The notes beneath the pieces were generated by a model that had not been told where the DNA came from, did no database searches, and was given only the letters and a program-made list of their open reading frames with translations. Shown in pieces: positions 1 through 9,464 of a stretch of 35,206 nt of DNA (position 1 is its first letter; every line of letters begins with the position of its first letter). Origin of the DNA: Bifidobacterium callitrichos DSM 23973 (lineage in GTDB: Bacteria; Actinomycetota; Actinomycetes; Actinomycetales; Bifidobacteriaceae); contig NZ_JGYS01000024.1 in NCBI RefSeq assembly GCF_000741175.1, positions 1 through 35,206 on the forward strand, written 5' to 3'. The translations under genes and the position numbers were made by a program.

Positions 1-1
1 T

Positions 2-3121
<3,120 letters not shown>

Positions 3122-3133
3122 GCAACGGCATAA

Positions 3134-3173
3134 GGGGGCCGTCGATCTGAAATGACACGGACCGGCGGCCCCT
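3134..3173 (+). other. Possible intercistronic stem-loop
   Basis: GGGGCCG (3135-3141) can pair with CGGCCCC (3166-3172) between the glucosidase gene and the HAD gene. It is weaker than the preceding hairpin and has no U-run. It may modulate expression of the downstream gene. Confidence 0.3.
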
Positions 3174-3197
3174 CCTATAGGAAAGGACATCACGGGC

Positions 3198-4046
3198 ATG
3201 ACAGGCAGACTGGTGTTCCTCGACATCGACGGCACCCTGTGCGACAGCAGCAAACACATCCCACCATCGGCCGTGGAGGCGATCCGCACGGCCCGAACCA
3301 ACGGATGCCACGTGTTCATCGACACGGGGCGCGCCCTGCCGCAGATCGGCCGGAACATCCTCGACATCGGGTTCGACGGGATCATCTCCTCGGCCGGCGC
3401 GAGGATCGACATCAACGGCACACTCCTCCAGGACCGGTTCCTTGACAAGACGACCGTGACCCAAGTCGCCGACATGTTCGACCGGCTCGGCATCAACCAC
3501 ATGTGGCAATCCTCCCAGGGACTGTGGGCGTCACCCGGATACCTGCGACTGATCGAACGCATCCGACGCGACATCGACCCCGGATACGGGGGCGACCAAT
3601 GGCGATCCCTCACGGCCGCACGACAGGAAGCCACACGATCAGGCGTACCCTTGGGCGAGATCATGCCGGCATCGAAATGCACGTTCCACGCCCCACCCGA
3701 CTCCACGATCACCCTCGACCAGATCCGCCGGCTCGTCGGCGATCGGCTGCACATCGTCGAAGGATCCATGGGCCTCGACGCGCCCGCCAACGGGGAAGGC
3801 ATGATCCCCGGCATCGACAAAGGCACCGGCCTGACCACTGTCGCAGCCCACTATGGTATCCGGGTCGAAGATACGATCGCCTTCGGCGACTCCGAGAACG
3901 ACCTTGAGATGATCCAAACGGCCGGCATCGGCATCGCCATGGGCAACGCCACCCCGCAACTCACCCACGTCGCCGACCTGACCGCCCCGCACGTCGACGA
4001 CGACGGCATCGCCCGCATGTTCGCCCAACTCGAACTCACCCACTGA
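3198..4046 (+). CDS. Cof-type HAD-superfamily phosphatase
   Basis: A 282-aa cytoplasmic hydrolase of the HAD IIB (Cof/YidA-like) group, probably acting on a small phosphorylated metabolite. All four HAD motifs are present: the nucleophile motif FLDIDGTL near the N-terminus, the Thr in FIDTGRA, the Lys in GIDKGTGL, and the metal-binding GDSENDLEM. The large cap sits between motifs II and III. The ATG follows GAAAGGA at 3181-3187. It lies 76 bases after the glucosidase gene on the same strand, so it probably belongs to the same operon. It may dephosphorylate a sugar phosphate that accumulates during beta-glucoside use. That role is inferred from context; HAD substrates cannot be predicted from sequence. 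Confidence 0.9.
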   Translation: MTGRLVFLDIDGTLCDSSKHIPPSAVEAIRTARTNGCHVFIDTGRALPQIGRNILDIGFDGIISSAGARIDINGTLLQDRFLDKTTVTQVADMFDRLGINHMWQSSQGLWASPGYLRLIERIRRDIDPGYGGDQWRSLTAARQEATRSGVPLGEIMPASKCTFHAPPDSTITLDQIRRLVGDRLHIVEGSMGLDAPANGEGMIPGIDKGTGLTTVAAHYGIRVEDTIAFGDSENDLEMIQTAGIGIAMGNATPQLTHVADLTAPHVDDDGIARMFAQLELTH

Positions 4047-4087
4047 CCCCAACCCCCATTCTCCCCATCCGGAAAAACCCGCCACAG

Positions 4088-4131
4088 AACAGGACGAACA
4101 GCGAAATATTCGTAGCGACAAATCCTGTTTT
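4088..4131 (+). terminator. Possible weak terminator of the beta-glucoside cluster
   Basis: AACAGGA (4088-4094) is complementary to TCCTGTT (4123-4129), and the right arm runs into a short T-run. The loop is long (28 bases), so the call is tentative. Confidence 0.3.
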
Positions 4132-4147
4132 TCCAAGCCGTGAAGAC

Positions 4148-4222
4148 TACAATCGGAAAACAACCGTATCGGACGCGACGACGCAACCGGGACGGCGCGG
4201 CATCCCCTTATCGGGGATACCG
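4148..4222 (+). promoter_or_regulatory. Candidate promoter and 5' inverted repeat of the sugar-binding protein gene
   Basis: TACAAT at 4148-4153 resembles a -10 box, but no convincing -35 box is seen. Downstream, a near-perfect inverted repeat spans 4198-4222: CGG, one base, ATCCCC, five bases, GGGGAT, one base, CCG. It lies 33 bases before the ATG at 4256 and could be an operator or an mRNA hairpin. The 209-base gap between the two genes holds no other clear feature. Confidence 0.35.
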
Positions 4223-4255
4223 GGATCACGATGAAGTGAAGGCAAGGAGCACATC

Positions 4256-5591
4256 ATGAACACAGGAGGACGGACCGTCGCACTCGTGGCGGCGGCGATG
4301 GTCGCGTTGTCGGGGTGCGGCACATCCCGGCAGCAGGCGGCGGATACGGAGGGCGAGGCGAGCGGCACGGTGACCGTGTGGGCGTGGGAGCCCGCGTTGA
4401 AGCCGCTGGTCGCGAAGTTCGAGAAGAAGTATCCGAACATCACGATCAAGCTCACGAACGTGGGCACGGCGCCGAAGACGACCTCGTCGTTCACCAACGC
4501 GTTCGAAGCCGGATCGGGCATGCCCGACGTCGTCCAGTTCGAGTATTCGACGCTCCCTCAGATCGTCTACGGGTATCAGGGGGCGTTGGAGAATCTGTCA
4601 TCCTATCCGATCAGCGGTTGGAAGGACGACTACACGTCCGGCCCGTGGAGTTCGGTGAACGTGAGTGACGGCATCTATGGTGTGCCCATGGATTCCGGTC
4701 CCATGGCCATGTTCTACAACAAGGCCACGTTCGACAAGGCGGGCGTCAGTGAACCGCCGAAGACGTGGGACGAGTTCTACGAGGCCGCGAAGAAGATCCA
4801 TGCGCTCGGCGACAACTATTACATCAGCTCCTATGGTGGTGATACGAACGATTCGAACAGCATCGTCGCGTTCTGGGCGCAGGCGGGCGCCAAGCCGTTC
4901 GCCATGGATGGCGAGAATCTGACGATCGGGCTGAAAAACGACGAGACGATCAACAAGGTCAACGACTACTGGCAGCGCATGATCGACGAGGGATTGATCG
5001 CCACGAACATCCCGAGCTGGTCGGATGAATGGTTCCGTAGTTTCGCCGATGGCACGAACGCCGCCGTCATCACCGGCGCGTGGATGCCCGCGAATCTGGC
5101 CGGCAGCTCGGCCGCGGCGGCGGGCGACTGGAGGGTCGCGCCCACGCCCGTCTGGCCGGGGGCTGGAGACGATCAACTCGTCGAATGGCGGTTCCACGCT
5201 GGCGCTTGCCGCATCTTCGAAGAACAAGAAGGCGGCGTGGAAGTGGCTGGAGTTCGTCTCCCATGATGAGGAGGGTATCGCCGCCTACACGGATGCCGGC
5301 GGCTTCCCGTCCAACAAGGCACGCCTCGAGGATGAGGACTTTCTTAAAGGCAGCGACGAGCTGTCCAAGTATTTCGGCGGGCAGGAGTACAACAAGGTGC
5401 TCGCCCAGTCCGCGCTCGACGTCAAGGAATCCTTCGTATTCCCGCCGTTCTGGGGTTACGCGATGACCGCGTTCGGCGACGAGTTCGGCCCCGTGTTCCA
5501 AGGCAGCGGCAAGTTGGATGATGCGGTCGCCAAATGGCAGTCCAAGCTCGTCGACTACGGCAAGCAGCAGGGGTTCACCGTGAAAGAGTGA
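4256..5591 (+). pseudogene. Sugar ABC transporter substrate-binding lipoprotein, frameshifted
   Basis: This encodes an extracellular solute-binding lipoprotein of the family-1 (MalE-like) type that would hand an oligosaccharide to an ABC permease. The N-terminus has a signal peptide with lipobox LSGC (Cys21), then VTVWAWEP and DVVQFEY strands typical of these proteins. After APTPVWPG at about 5160 the frame changes. The conserved C-terminal part (ETINSSNGGSTLALAASSKN onward, ending TVKE) continues in the next frame to the stop at 5589-5591. Removing one G from the five-G run at 5158-5162 restores one open frame of about 444 aa. Uncorrected, translation ends at 5266. No permease or ATPase genes follow; a strong terminator comes directly after. 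It could be a real remnant, a gene served by a distant permease, or a sequencing error. Confidence 0.85.
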
Positions 5592-5615
5592 TCGACGCCG
5601 GTCATTCCGATATGA

Positions 5616-5664
5616 CGTGAAGGCCGCTCCCGGACCGGTGGTTCGGGGGCGGCCTTCACGTCTT
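5616..5664 (+). terminator. Strong terminator hairpin after the sugar-binding protein gene
   Basis: CGTGAAGGCCGC (5616-5627) pairs perfectly with GCGGCCTTCACG (5649-5660), and the inner bases 5628-5636 also pair with 5640-5648 (two G-U pairs). This gives about 21 paired positions around a three-base loop. A short T-rich stretch (TCTTT) follows, 24 bases after the stop codon at 5591. Confidence 0.85.
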
Positions 5665-5676
5665 TCATGCGACTTT

Positions 5677-5775
5677 TCAGTCGTCGTTATCGTCAGTGGA
5701 ATCGTCGTCGCTCGAGTCGTTCTGATCATCGTCCGCGTCGTCGCCCCGGTCGTCCGCGTCATCATCTGGACCCGC
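5677..5775 (-). pseudogene. Acidic C-terminal tail of a lost gene
   Basis: Read on the minus strand, this stretch encodes about 29 residues that are nearly all Asp with some Ala, Asn, Ser and Thr, ending DSTDDNDD and a stop at 5677-5679. Upstream of about 5775 the minus frame becomes the antisense of the integrase fragment, so the body of the gene is missing. The plus-strand frame over the same bases reads as Val/Ile repeats and is not a credible protein start. It looks like a deletion or recombination scar. Confidence 0.35.
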
Positions 5776-5778
5776 GGC

Positions 5779-6108
5779 ATGCGCCCGGACGCGCTCGTGT
5801 TCACATCATCGCGCGGCAACCCTCTGATCCGCGAGACGGCGCGCGAGGCATGGGCGCGGGCGCTCGACCGGGTGAAACTCTCCTACACGAACATCCATTC
5901 GATGCGCCACACCGCCGCCACCATGATGGCCCGCAACGGCGTTCCCGACCTTGTGCGCAAGAAGCTCATCGGCCATGCCGACATCGACACCACCGACATG
6001 ATCTACACCCATACCGACGCGCTCATGCTCGCCAAGGCGGTCGACGGCATGGAGAAGCTCATCAATGACGGCGGCAAGACGCGGACCCCGCTCACGCGGT
6101 CCGTCTGA
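5779..6108 (+). pseudogene. Tyrosine recombinase (phage integrase) C-terminal fragment
   Basis: The last 109 residues match the end of a tyrosine recombinase catalytic domain. HSMRHTAATM supplies the H-x-x-R box, GHADIDTTDMIYTH supplies the later His and the catalytic Tyr. The core-binding domain, the SAM-like N-terminus and the first catalytic Arg are missing. Similarity begins near 5779, just past the acidic-tail scar and the terminator. There is no ribosome binding site. It is the remnant of an integrative element and is not expected to be active. Its 3' end overlaps the 3' end of the whiB fragment on the other strand by 17 bases. Confidence 0.8.
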
Positions 6109-6313
6109 AAGCCGTCGAGTCGAACGGGTCGCCGCCGCTCCCCCATGCGGCGGCCACACTGCGGCAGCGGCGCATCTGCTGCCGCAGCAGCTGGCGCCGC
6201 TCGTCGGCGGTCATCCCGCCCCACACGCCGTAGATCTCGTTGTGATCCAGCGCGTACCTGAGACACTGGTCGATGACCGGGCAATCCCGGCATCGGCTCT
6301 TCGCCCATTCGAT
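6092..6313 (-). pseudogene. WhiB-family transcription factor, C-terminal piece
   Basis: WhiB-like proteins are actinobacterial iron-sulfur-cluster transcription factors. On the minus strand this piece begins EWAKSRCRDCPVIDQCLRYA, giving three of the four cluster Cys in C-x2-C-x5-C spacing. The hallmark GVWGGMTADERR turn and a basic tail follow, ending FRRTA. The N-terminal part with the first Cys is absent because a mobile element lies immediately upstream (6314-7797). A matching continuation, ending MSVE, is found on the far side of the element at 7798-7849. Joining the two with a single copy of TCGAAT restores the reading phase. Confidence 0.8.
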
Positions 6314-6316
6314 TAG

Positions 6317-6342
6317 GGTCTGTTAGGCCAAAGTGTGCATTC
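6317..6342 (+). repeat. Left terminal inverted repeat
   Basis: Starts GGGTCTGTTAG and ends GTGTGCATT. It matches the reverse complement of 7772-7797 at 24 of 26 positions. Confidence 0.9.
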
Positions 6343-6943
6343 CTATTAACATGAGGTTGTCCGCAACTGCGTGAACGCATGGAACCCATGCTATGGTTCT
6401 TGACCTGTTGCAGGAGAAGATTTTCGCGGACGGTATCGTAAAGTTGCCAGAGATGACCGAGCGTGTTCCGACGGGCTCTCGTGTAGTGATGAGAAGGGAT
6501 GTGCTCGCCGCGAGAGTGGTGCATTCGGCTGGCGCGTCGGGTAGGGTTCCCTCGTAAAGGGTGATTCGCACCGTGGTGGCGTCTTCGTCGACGGCCGCTC
6601 GTACGCCGTGGCACTGCGGGTCGCTCATGTAGAAGAACACGCGAACCGAGTGGTCCGAGACCACTTCGTATCGGCTCCATGAGGATACGTGCTCGTTATG
6701 GAGGTCGGTGCGCTGCTGTATATCGTTCGTGGATTGTGTTGGCGGCTTCGCCTCGGGAGCGTATCCAGGATTTGTAGTGGCGGAGCTGGGAGAGGATTCG
6801 CCACCGCCGGCGGCGCAGCCCGTCATGGCGGTAACGGCCAAGACGGCTGCCATCAGCACTGCCAGGAGCCAGCGGGGGCGAATCCGATCATCCATGGTTG
6901 CGTGTTCACGGGTCATTGCAGTCAAGTCCGTCCGCTGATTCAT
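6323..6943 (-). CDS. Putative lipoprotein carried by the element
   Basis: A 206-aa predicted secreted lipoprotein with a long basic n-region, a hydrophobic segment (about residues 25-40) and a lipobox ending MTGC (Cys43). A Ser/Pro/Thr-rich spacer and a small globular domain of unknown function follow. I chose the ATG at 6943 because a GAGGGGG site lies just upstream. A longer frame to 7009 and an internal ATG at 6895 are alternatives. The last codons run into the left terminal repeat, so the C-terminus (ending MHTLA) is partly encoded by transposon end sequence and the native tail is probably lost. I do not recognise the family. Confidence 0.65.
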   Translation of the reverse strand: MNQRTDLTAMTREHATMDDRIRPRWLLAVLMAAVLAVTAMTGCAAGGGESSPSSATTNPGYAPEAKPPTQSTNDIQQRTDLHNEHVSSWSRYEVVSDHSVRVFFYMSDPQCHGVRAAVDEDATTVRITLYEGTLPDAPAECTTLAASTSLLITTREPVGTRSVISGNFTIPSAKIFSCNRSRTIAWVPCVHAVADNLMLIGMHTLA

Positions 6944-7027
6944 GGCCGTCCCCCTCGCCGTCCCCGCATGAAAGACCCTGCTGCGGGTCCCTTGCCTGAA
7001 TGACATCACAACAGGCGTGTTTTGTCA

Positions 7028-7219
7028 TCACGGTCGATTGCTCCCATCGTTTTTGCCCGGCTTGATGCTCATATCGATGGGCAGTCCCTGTTCGCGTACG
7101 ACGGCCTTGAGGAAGATGGTCACAGCTCCGGACAGGCTCAGGCCGAGTTCACCAAGCACCTTGTTGGCCTCGTCCTTCAACTCTGGGTCGATTCTCATGG
7201 TGGTAGTCGGCACGCTCAT
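7028..7219 (-). CDS. RelB/DinJ-family antitoxin, orphan
   Basis: A 63-aa protein with the ribbon-helix-helix pattern of RelB/DinJ antitoxins: the TTTMRIDPELKDEANKVLGE strand-helix, then LGLSLSGAVTIFLKAVVREQ and GLPIDM. The ATG at 7219 follows GGAGGA with good spacing; an in-frame TTG five codons upstream overlaps that site and is rejected. Family members usually run to about 85-100 residues, and this one stops soon after the DNA-binding region, so the toxin-neutralising tail looks short. No RelE/YafQ-type toxin gene follows: the next gene is the lipoprotein. It may act as a stand-alone repressor or as an anti-toxin against a chromosomal homologue. Confidence 0.75.
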   Translation of the reverse strand: MSVPTTTMRIDPELKDEANKVLGELGLSLSGAVTIFLKAVVREQGLPIDMSIKPGKNDGSNRP

Positions 7220-7234
7220 AGGATTGTCCTCCAA

Positions 7235-7386
7235 TCGGGTTGGTAGCTACATCGTAGTCCATCCGATTGATACATGCTATCGTCCGTCACACGGGCATGG
7301 GCATGCGCACGTACATGCTGCGCGTGAGCCGGTACACGCCGTTGCGGATCTGACGTCCGATGGTTCCACGCTGTTCGGTGGGTCCG
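7235..7386. other. Non-coding stretch inside the element
   Basis: It lies between the antitoxin gene and the transposase remnant, where the transposase DDE domain would be expected. I see no gene. The palindromic octamer GTAGCTAC is at 7243-7250, upstream of the antitoxin start. Confidence 0.4.
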
Positions 7387-7730
7387 CTATGGCAACTGGT
7401 CGATGAACGCCTCCACGTACGTCATCCACGTCTCCACCGGCAGTTTGGACATGCCGAGCACGCGGCCGATGTTGGCCGTGAACGTGCGGTTGCACTCCTT
7501 GCAGCACCAGCGCTGATTGCCGCCTTTTGTATACCCCCGCGGACGATGCCGATGGAACCGCACCTCACGCAGGCGTCGGCTGGCAGTTCCTGCGAACCCG
7601 TGCCGAACATGTCCTCGTACACGATGGAACGCAGCGCCTCAATCGCCCGGCGACGCTCGTCATCATCCAGCAGCGCGAGCCCATCCCGGACCCCGTTGAC
7701 CAGTCTTGCTGCCTTGTTCCACTTGCTCAT
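7387..7730 (-). pseudogene. Zinc-ribbon transposase, N-terminal remnant
   Basis: The frame starts at the ATG at 7728-7730 after GGAG. It encodes a helical N-terminus and a first zinc knuckle (CVRCGS). Near 7534-7538 the frame slips at a run of five G (minus strand). Adding one G continues into NQRWCCKECNRTFTANIGR, which supplies the second C-x2-C knuckle, then the start of a helix-turn-helix region ending FIDQLP and a TAG stop at 7387-7389. The whole catalytic domain is missing. The zinc ribbon and spacing resemble IS1595/ISXO2-type transposases; IS1 InsA is the alternative. It sits directly inside the right terminal repeat, as expected for the transposase of the original element. Confidence 0.7.
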
Positions 7731-7743
7731 AACTCCATTGTAA

Positions 7744-7765
7744 TTACGTAGTAGCTACTATGTAA
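7744..7765. promoter_or_regulatory. 22-bp near-perfect palindrome upstream of the transposase remnant
   Basis: Two 11-base arms meet at AGCT with one mismatch. The centre GTAGCTAC (7751-7758) recurs at 7243-7250 before the antitoxin gene. A possible operator for a ribbon-helix-helix repressor. Confidence 0.4.
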
Positions 7766-7771
7766 GTTAGA

Positions 7772-7797
7772 AATGCACACTATGGTCTAACAGACCC
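7772..7797 (-). repeat. Right terminal inverted repeat
   Basis: On the minus strand it starts GGGTCTGTTAGACC and ends GTGTGCATT. It pairs with 6317-6342 with two mismatches. Confidence 0.9.
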
Positions 7798-7849
7798 ATT
7801 CGACGCTCATCGGCAGGAAGTCGTAGAAGAAACCAGCGGACCCGTCCCG
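7798..7849 (-). pseudogene. WhiB-family gene, upstream piece
   Basis: On the minus strand it reads RDGSAGFFYDFLPMSVE, matching the Phe-rich segment that precedes the Cys cluster in WhiB proteins. The phase is continuous with the downstream piece at 6092-6313 if the element and one TCGAAT copy are removed. A TAG (7850-7852) precedes it in frame, so the true N-terminus with the first cluster Cys has been lost or shifted too. Confidence 0.5.
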
Positions 7850-7882
7850 CTATGCGTCGGGGATGCCACGCCCCGCCAAAGG

Positions 7883-7932
7883 CGGGTGCGGTGCACATCG
7901 GTGCAACCGGAAGGTTGCGACGAGCGCACCCG
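7883..7932 (-). terminator. Nested hairpin after the DUF3592 genes
   Basis: CGGGTGCG (7883-7890) pairs with CGCACCCG (7925-7932), with a second stem GCAACC/GGTTGC (7903-7908, 7913-7918) inside. It begins 4 bases after the stop codon of the minus-strand gene at 7937. No clear T-run. Confidence 0.5.
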
Positions 7933-7936
7933 CGAT

Positions 7937-8338
7937 TCATCCGATGTTCGACACGATAAGCCACGCGCCGATGGCGGTCGGTATGGCGAATACCACTATG
8001 AGGATGAAAAGCATCCCGTCCACGCGGTCCCTCCGGTCGACGGTGGCTCGCGCGGTCTTCGGATGGGACGGATCGTAGTCGACCTCCATCAGGCCGCCGG
8101 GCTTGTGGTCCCCGTTCTGCGTAGTCACCTCGAACGTGCCGCCATCCACCTCAAACCGGATCACGTAGTGGCTGCCTTCGATCACGCCGTTGTCGCCTTT
8201 GATGATCTCCTCGCGCAACACGGTGCCGGTGGTCGTGGCGGTGGCACGCCTGTTCAACCGGTGCTCGTCGAACGCGGCGAACACCATCATGCTCAGGAAG
8301 AACAGGCCGAGCGCGAACGTGATGATCCCCTCGAACAT
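7937..8338 (-). CDS. DUF3592-like membrane protein, copy A
   Basis: A 133-aa protein with a transmembrane segment near each end (about residues 4-22 and 109-129) and a small extracytoplasmic domain between. The middle has the DUF3592 pattern: an ATATTTGTV strand, YVIRFEVDGGTFEV, and GGLMEVDYDPSHPKTARA. AGGAGG lies six bases before the ATG. It starts 15 bases after the end of a paralogue (8354-8773), so the two are co-transcribed. Function is unknown; the family is widespread in bacterial envelopes and often occurs as tandem or clustered genes. Confidence 0.75.
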   Translation of the reverse strand: MFEGIITFALGLFFLSMMVFAAFDEHRLNRRATATTTGTVLREEIIKGDNGVIEGSHYVIRFEVDGGTFEVTTQNGDHKPGGLMEVDYDPSHPKTARATVDRRDRVDGMLFILIVVFAIPTAIGAWLIVSNIG

Positions 8339-8353
8339 GGCGCACCTCCTGTC

Positions 8354-8773
8354 CTATCCGATGCTGGTGGCGATCATCAACGCGCCAGCGATGGCGATGA
8401 CGCCGCAGATCAAACCGACGACAATAGTCCACGCGGTGTTCTTGCCGTCGGGCCGGTCGAACGTGGCTCGCGCGGCCTTCGGGTTGTTCGGGTCGTAGTC
8501 GATGTCGATCGGGTCGCCCGGATGGCGTCGGTATCTGGGGTCGACGCCGCGCGTCTTCAGCTCGTACGGGATGCCGTCCACCTCATACCGGACGACATAA
8601 TAGTGACTGGTGGCCGTGCCGTCGGAGTCATGGTTCGCTTCCAGACTCAGCATGGTGCCTTCGGTCGAGGCGGTGGCCCGCGTGGTCAGTAGGTGGTCTT
8701 CGAAGATGTCCTTGGCGAAACTAAACAACAGAGCCGACCCGCCCACCAGCATGATGACGCCCATCCCCAGCAT
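8354..8773 (-). CDS. DUF3592-like membrane protein, copy B
   Basis: A 139-aa paralogue of the neighbouring protein with the same plan: an N-terminal membrane helix, an ATASTEGTM strand, YYVVRYEVDG, IDIDYDPNNPKAARATFDRP, and a C-terminal membrane helix ending in the same I-A-T-S-I-G type tail. I chose the ATG at 8773 because AAGGGGG lies just upstream and the length then matches copy A; an in-frame ATG at 8833 has no ribosome binding site. The pair probably arose by tandem duplication, and the two proteins may form a hetero-oligomer. Function unknown. Confidence 0.72.
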   Translation of the reverse strand: MLGMGVIMLVGGSALLFSFAKDIFEDHLLTTRATASTEGTMLSLEANHDSDGTATSHYYVVRYEVDGIPYELKTRGVDPRYRRHPGDPIDIDYDPNNPKAARATFDRPDGKNTAWTIVVGLICGVIAIAGALMIATSIG

Positions 8774-9130
8774 GACGCACCCCCTTGTCGCCCGCGTGAA
8801 ACCCGACACTCCCATTATCCCACGCATACTCACGCCACCACGCCCCGCATAGCCCCGCCCCCGTCCAGTCCACGTCGAAGGGAGGCCCGATCATGTCCAA
8901 CCCGAACCAGCCGCGCAGATCCCTCGGCATCCCGAAAGACAGTCAGTAGGCGAAAACCGACGTGATGACCATCACAGCCCCGTGAACCCGCCGCGTCTCG
9001 CCAGATCCATCACACACCAGTGGCGTGTGACCACTCTCACGCATGTCGACCACGCGTAGCCTCACCGCGCATGAGAGAATTGAAAGACAGCGGCCCAATG
9101 GGAAGCCACATCATTCATCAAAGGGGATTA
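8774..9130. other. 357-base intergenic region
   Basis: It holds the divergent upstream regions of the DUF3592 pair (-) and the small lipoprotein (+). The only coding candidate is the 18-codon frame at 8893-8949. I see no RNA gene or clear promoter. Confidence 0.4.
8893..8949 (+). CDS. Possible 18-aa leader or truncated gene start
   Basis: ATG preceded by AGGGAGG at good spacing, encoding MSNPNQPRRSLGIPKDSQ then TAG. The start looks genuine, but the product is very short and may be the N-terminus of a gene whose remainder was lost. Nothing further in frame looks conserved. Confidence 0.25.
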   Translation: MSNPNQPRRSLGIPKDSQ

Positions 9131-9331
9131 ATGACGATGACCACCGATTCAAAAGCCAAGACGTTGCGAACCGCACTGTTGCTGCTCGCCTGCCCGGCGC
9201 TACTCTTCTCGATGACCGCATGTGGCGAGCAGGTCGTGCCCGCCGATCCGGCGTCGGTGAAACAGACACCGACTGACACGAACGATGATCAATCGGATGA
9301 TGACGACATCGACGACTCCAATGACGGCTGA
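9131..9331 (+). CDS. Small acidic lipoprotein
   Basis: A 66-aa protein with a basic n-region, a hydrophobic core and a lipobox MTAC (Cys31). A Pro/Thr spacer follows and then a tail of almost pure Asp (NDDQSDDDDIDDSNDG). AAAGGGG lies four bases before the ATG at 9131; a second ATG at 9137 is also possible. The mature part would be only about 36 residues, an acidic tether on the outer face of the membrane. Function is unknown; metal or cationic-ligand binding is a guess. The tail resembles the orphan acidic tail at 5677-5775. Confidence 0.6.
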   Translation: MTMTTDSKAKTLRTALLLLACPALLFSMTACGEQVVPADPASVKQTPTDTNDDQSDDDDIDDSNDG

Positions 9332-9359
9332 TACCGGATATCCATTACCGGATATCCAT
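9332..9359 (+). repeat. Perfect tandem repeat, 2 x 14 bp
   Basis: TACCGGATATCCAT occurs twice back to back immediately after the stop codon of the small lipoprotein. Each unit contains the palindrome GGATATCC. The gap from 9360 to 9464 shows nothing else. Confidence 0.85.
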
Positions 9360-9464
9360 CGAGAAAAGGAATCCGAATCGCCCACGACGAGCCCGCGACG
9401 AGACGGCGAAGTCCGCCATGCTATACGGCGATTGCCGTCATTACCGACAAGAACGCCAGTCGCA

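Larger units (their letters stand above)
6314..7797. mobile_element. 1.48-kb cargo-carrying element with terminal inverted repeats, inserted in whiB
   Basis: The element is bounded by 26-bp terminal inverted repeats (6317-6342 and 7772-7797) that differ at only two positions. It is flanked by a direct repeat TCGAAT (minus strand; plus-strand ATTCGA at 6308-6313 and 7798-7803). Three extra bases (6314-6316) sit at the left end; read as 8-bp duplications the flanks match at 6 of 8. Inside, all on the minus strand, are a truncated zinc-ribbon transposase (7387-7730), an orphan antitoxin (7028-7219) and a lipoprotein gene (6323-6943). The catalytic DDE part of the transposase is missing, so movement would need a transposase in trans. 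The zinc ribbon and end sequence suggest the IS1595 group, but that is a recognition call made without a database. Confidence 0.8.

Noticed and set aside
5617..5778. Upstream part of the plus-strand frame leading into the integrase fragment
   Set aside because: It begins with GTG inside a terminator stem and then reads as Val/Ile repeats that are the antisense of an acidic tail, so it is not a real N-terminus.
7028..7219. Complete toxin-antitoxin pair
   Set aside because: No toxin-like frame is found next to the antitoxin on either strand; the neighbouring gene encodes a lipoprotein.
7387..7730. Programmed frameshift in the transposase, as in IS1
   Set aside because: No slippery A-rich heptamer lies at the shift, and the protein ends soon after without a catalytic domain, so an indel is simpler.
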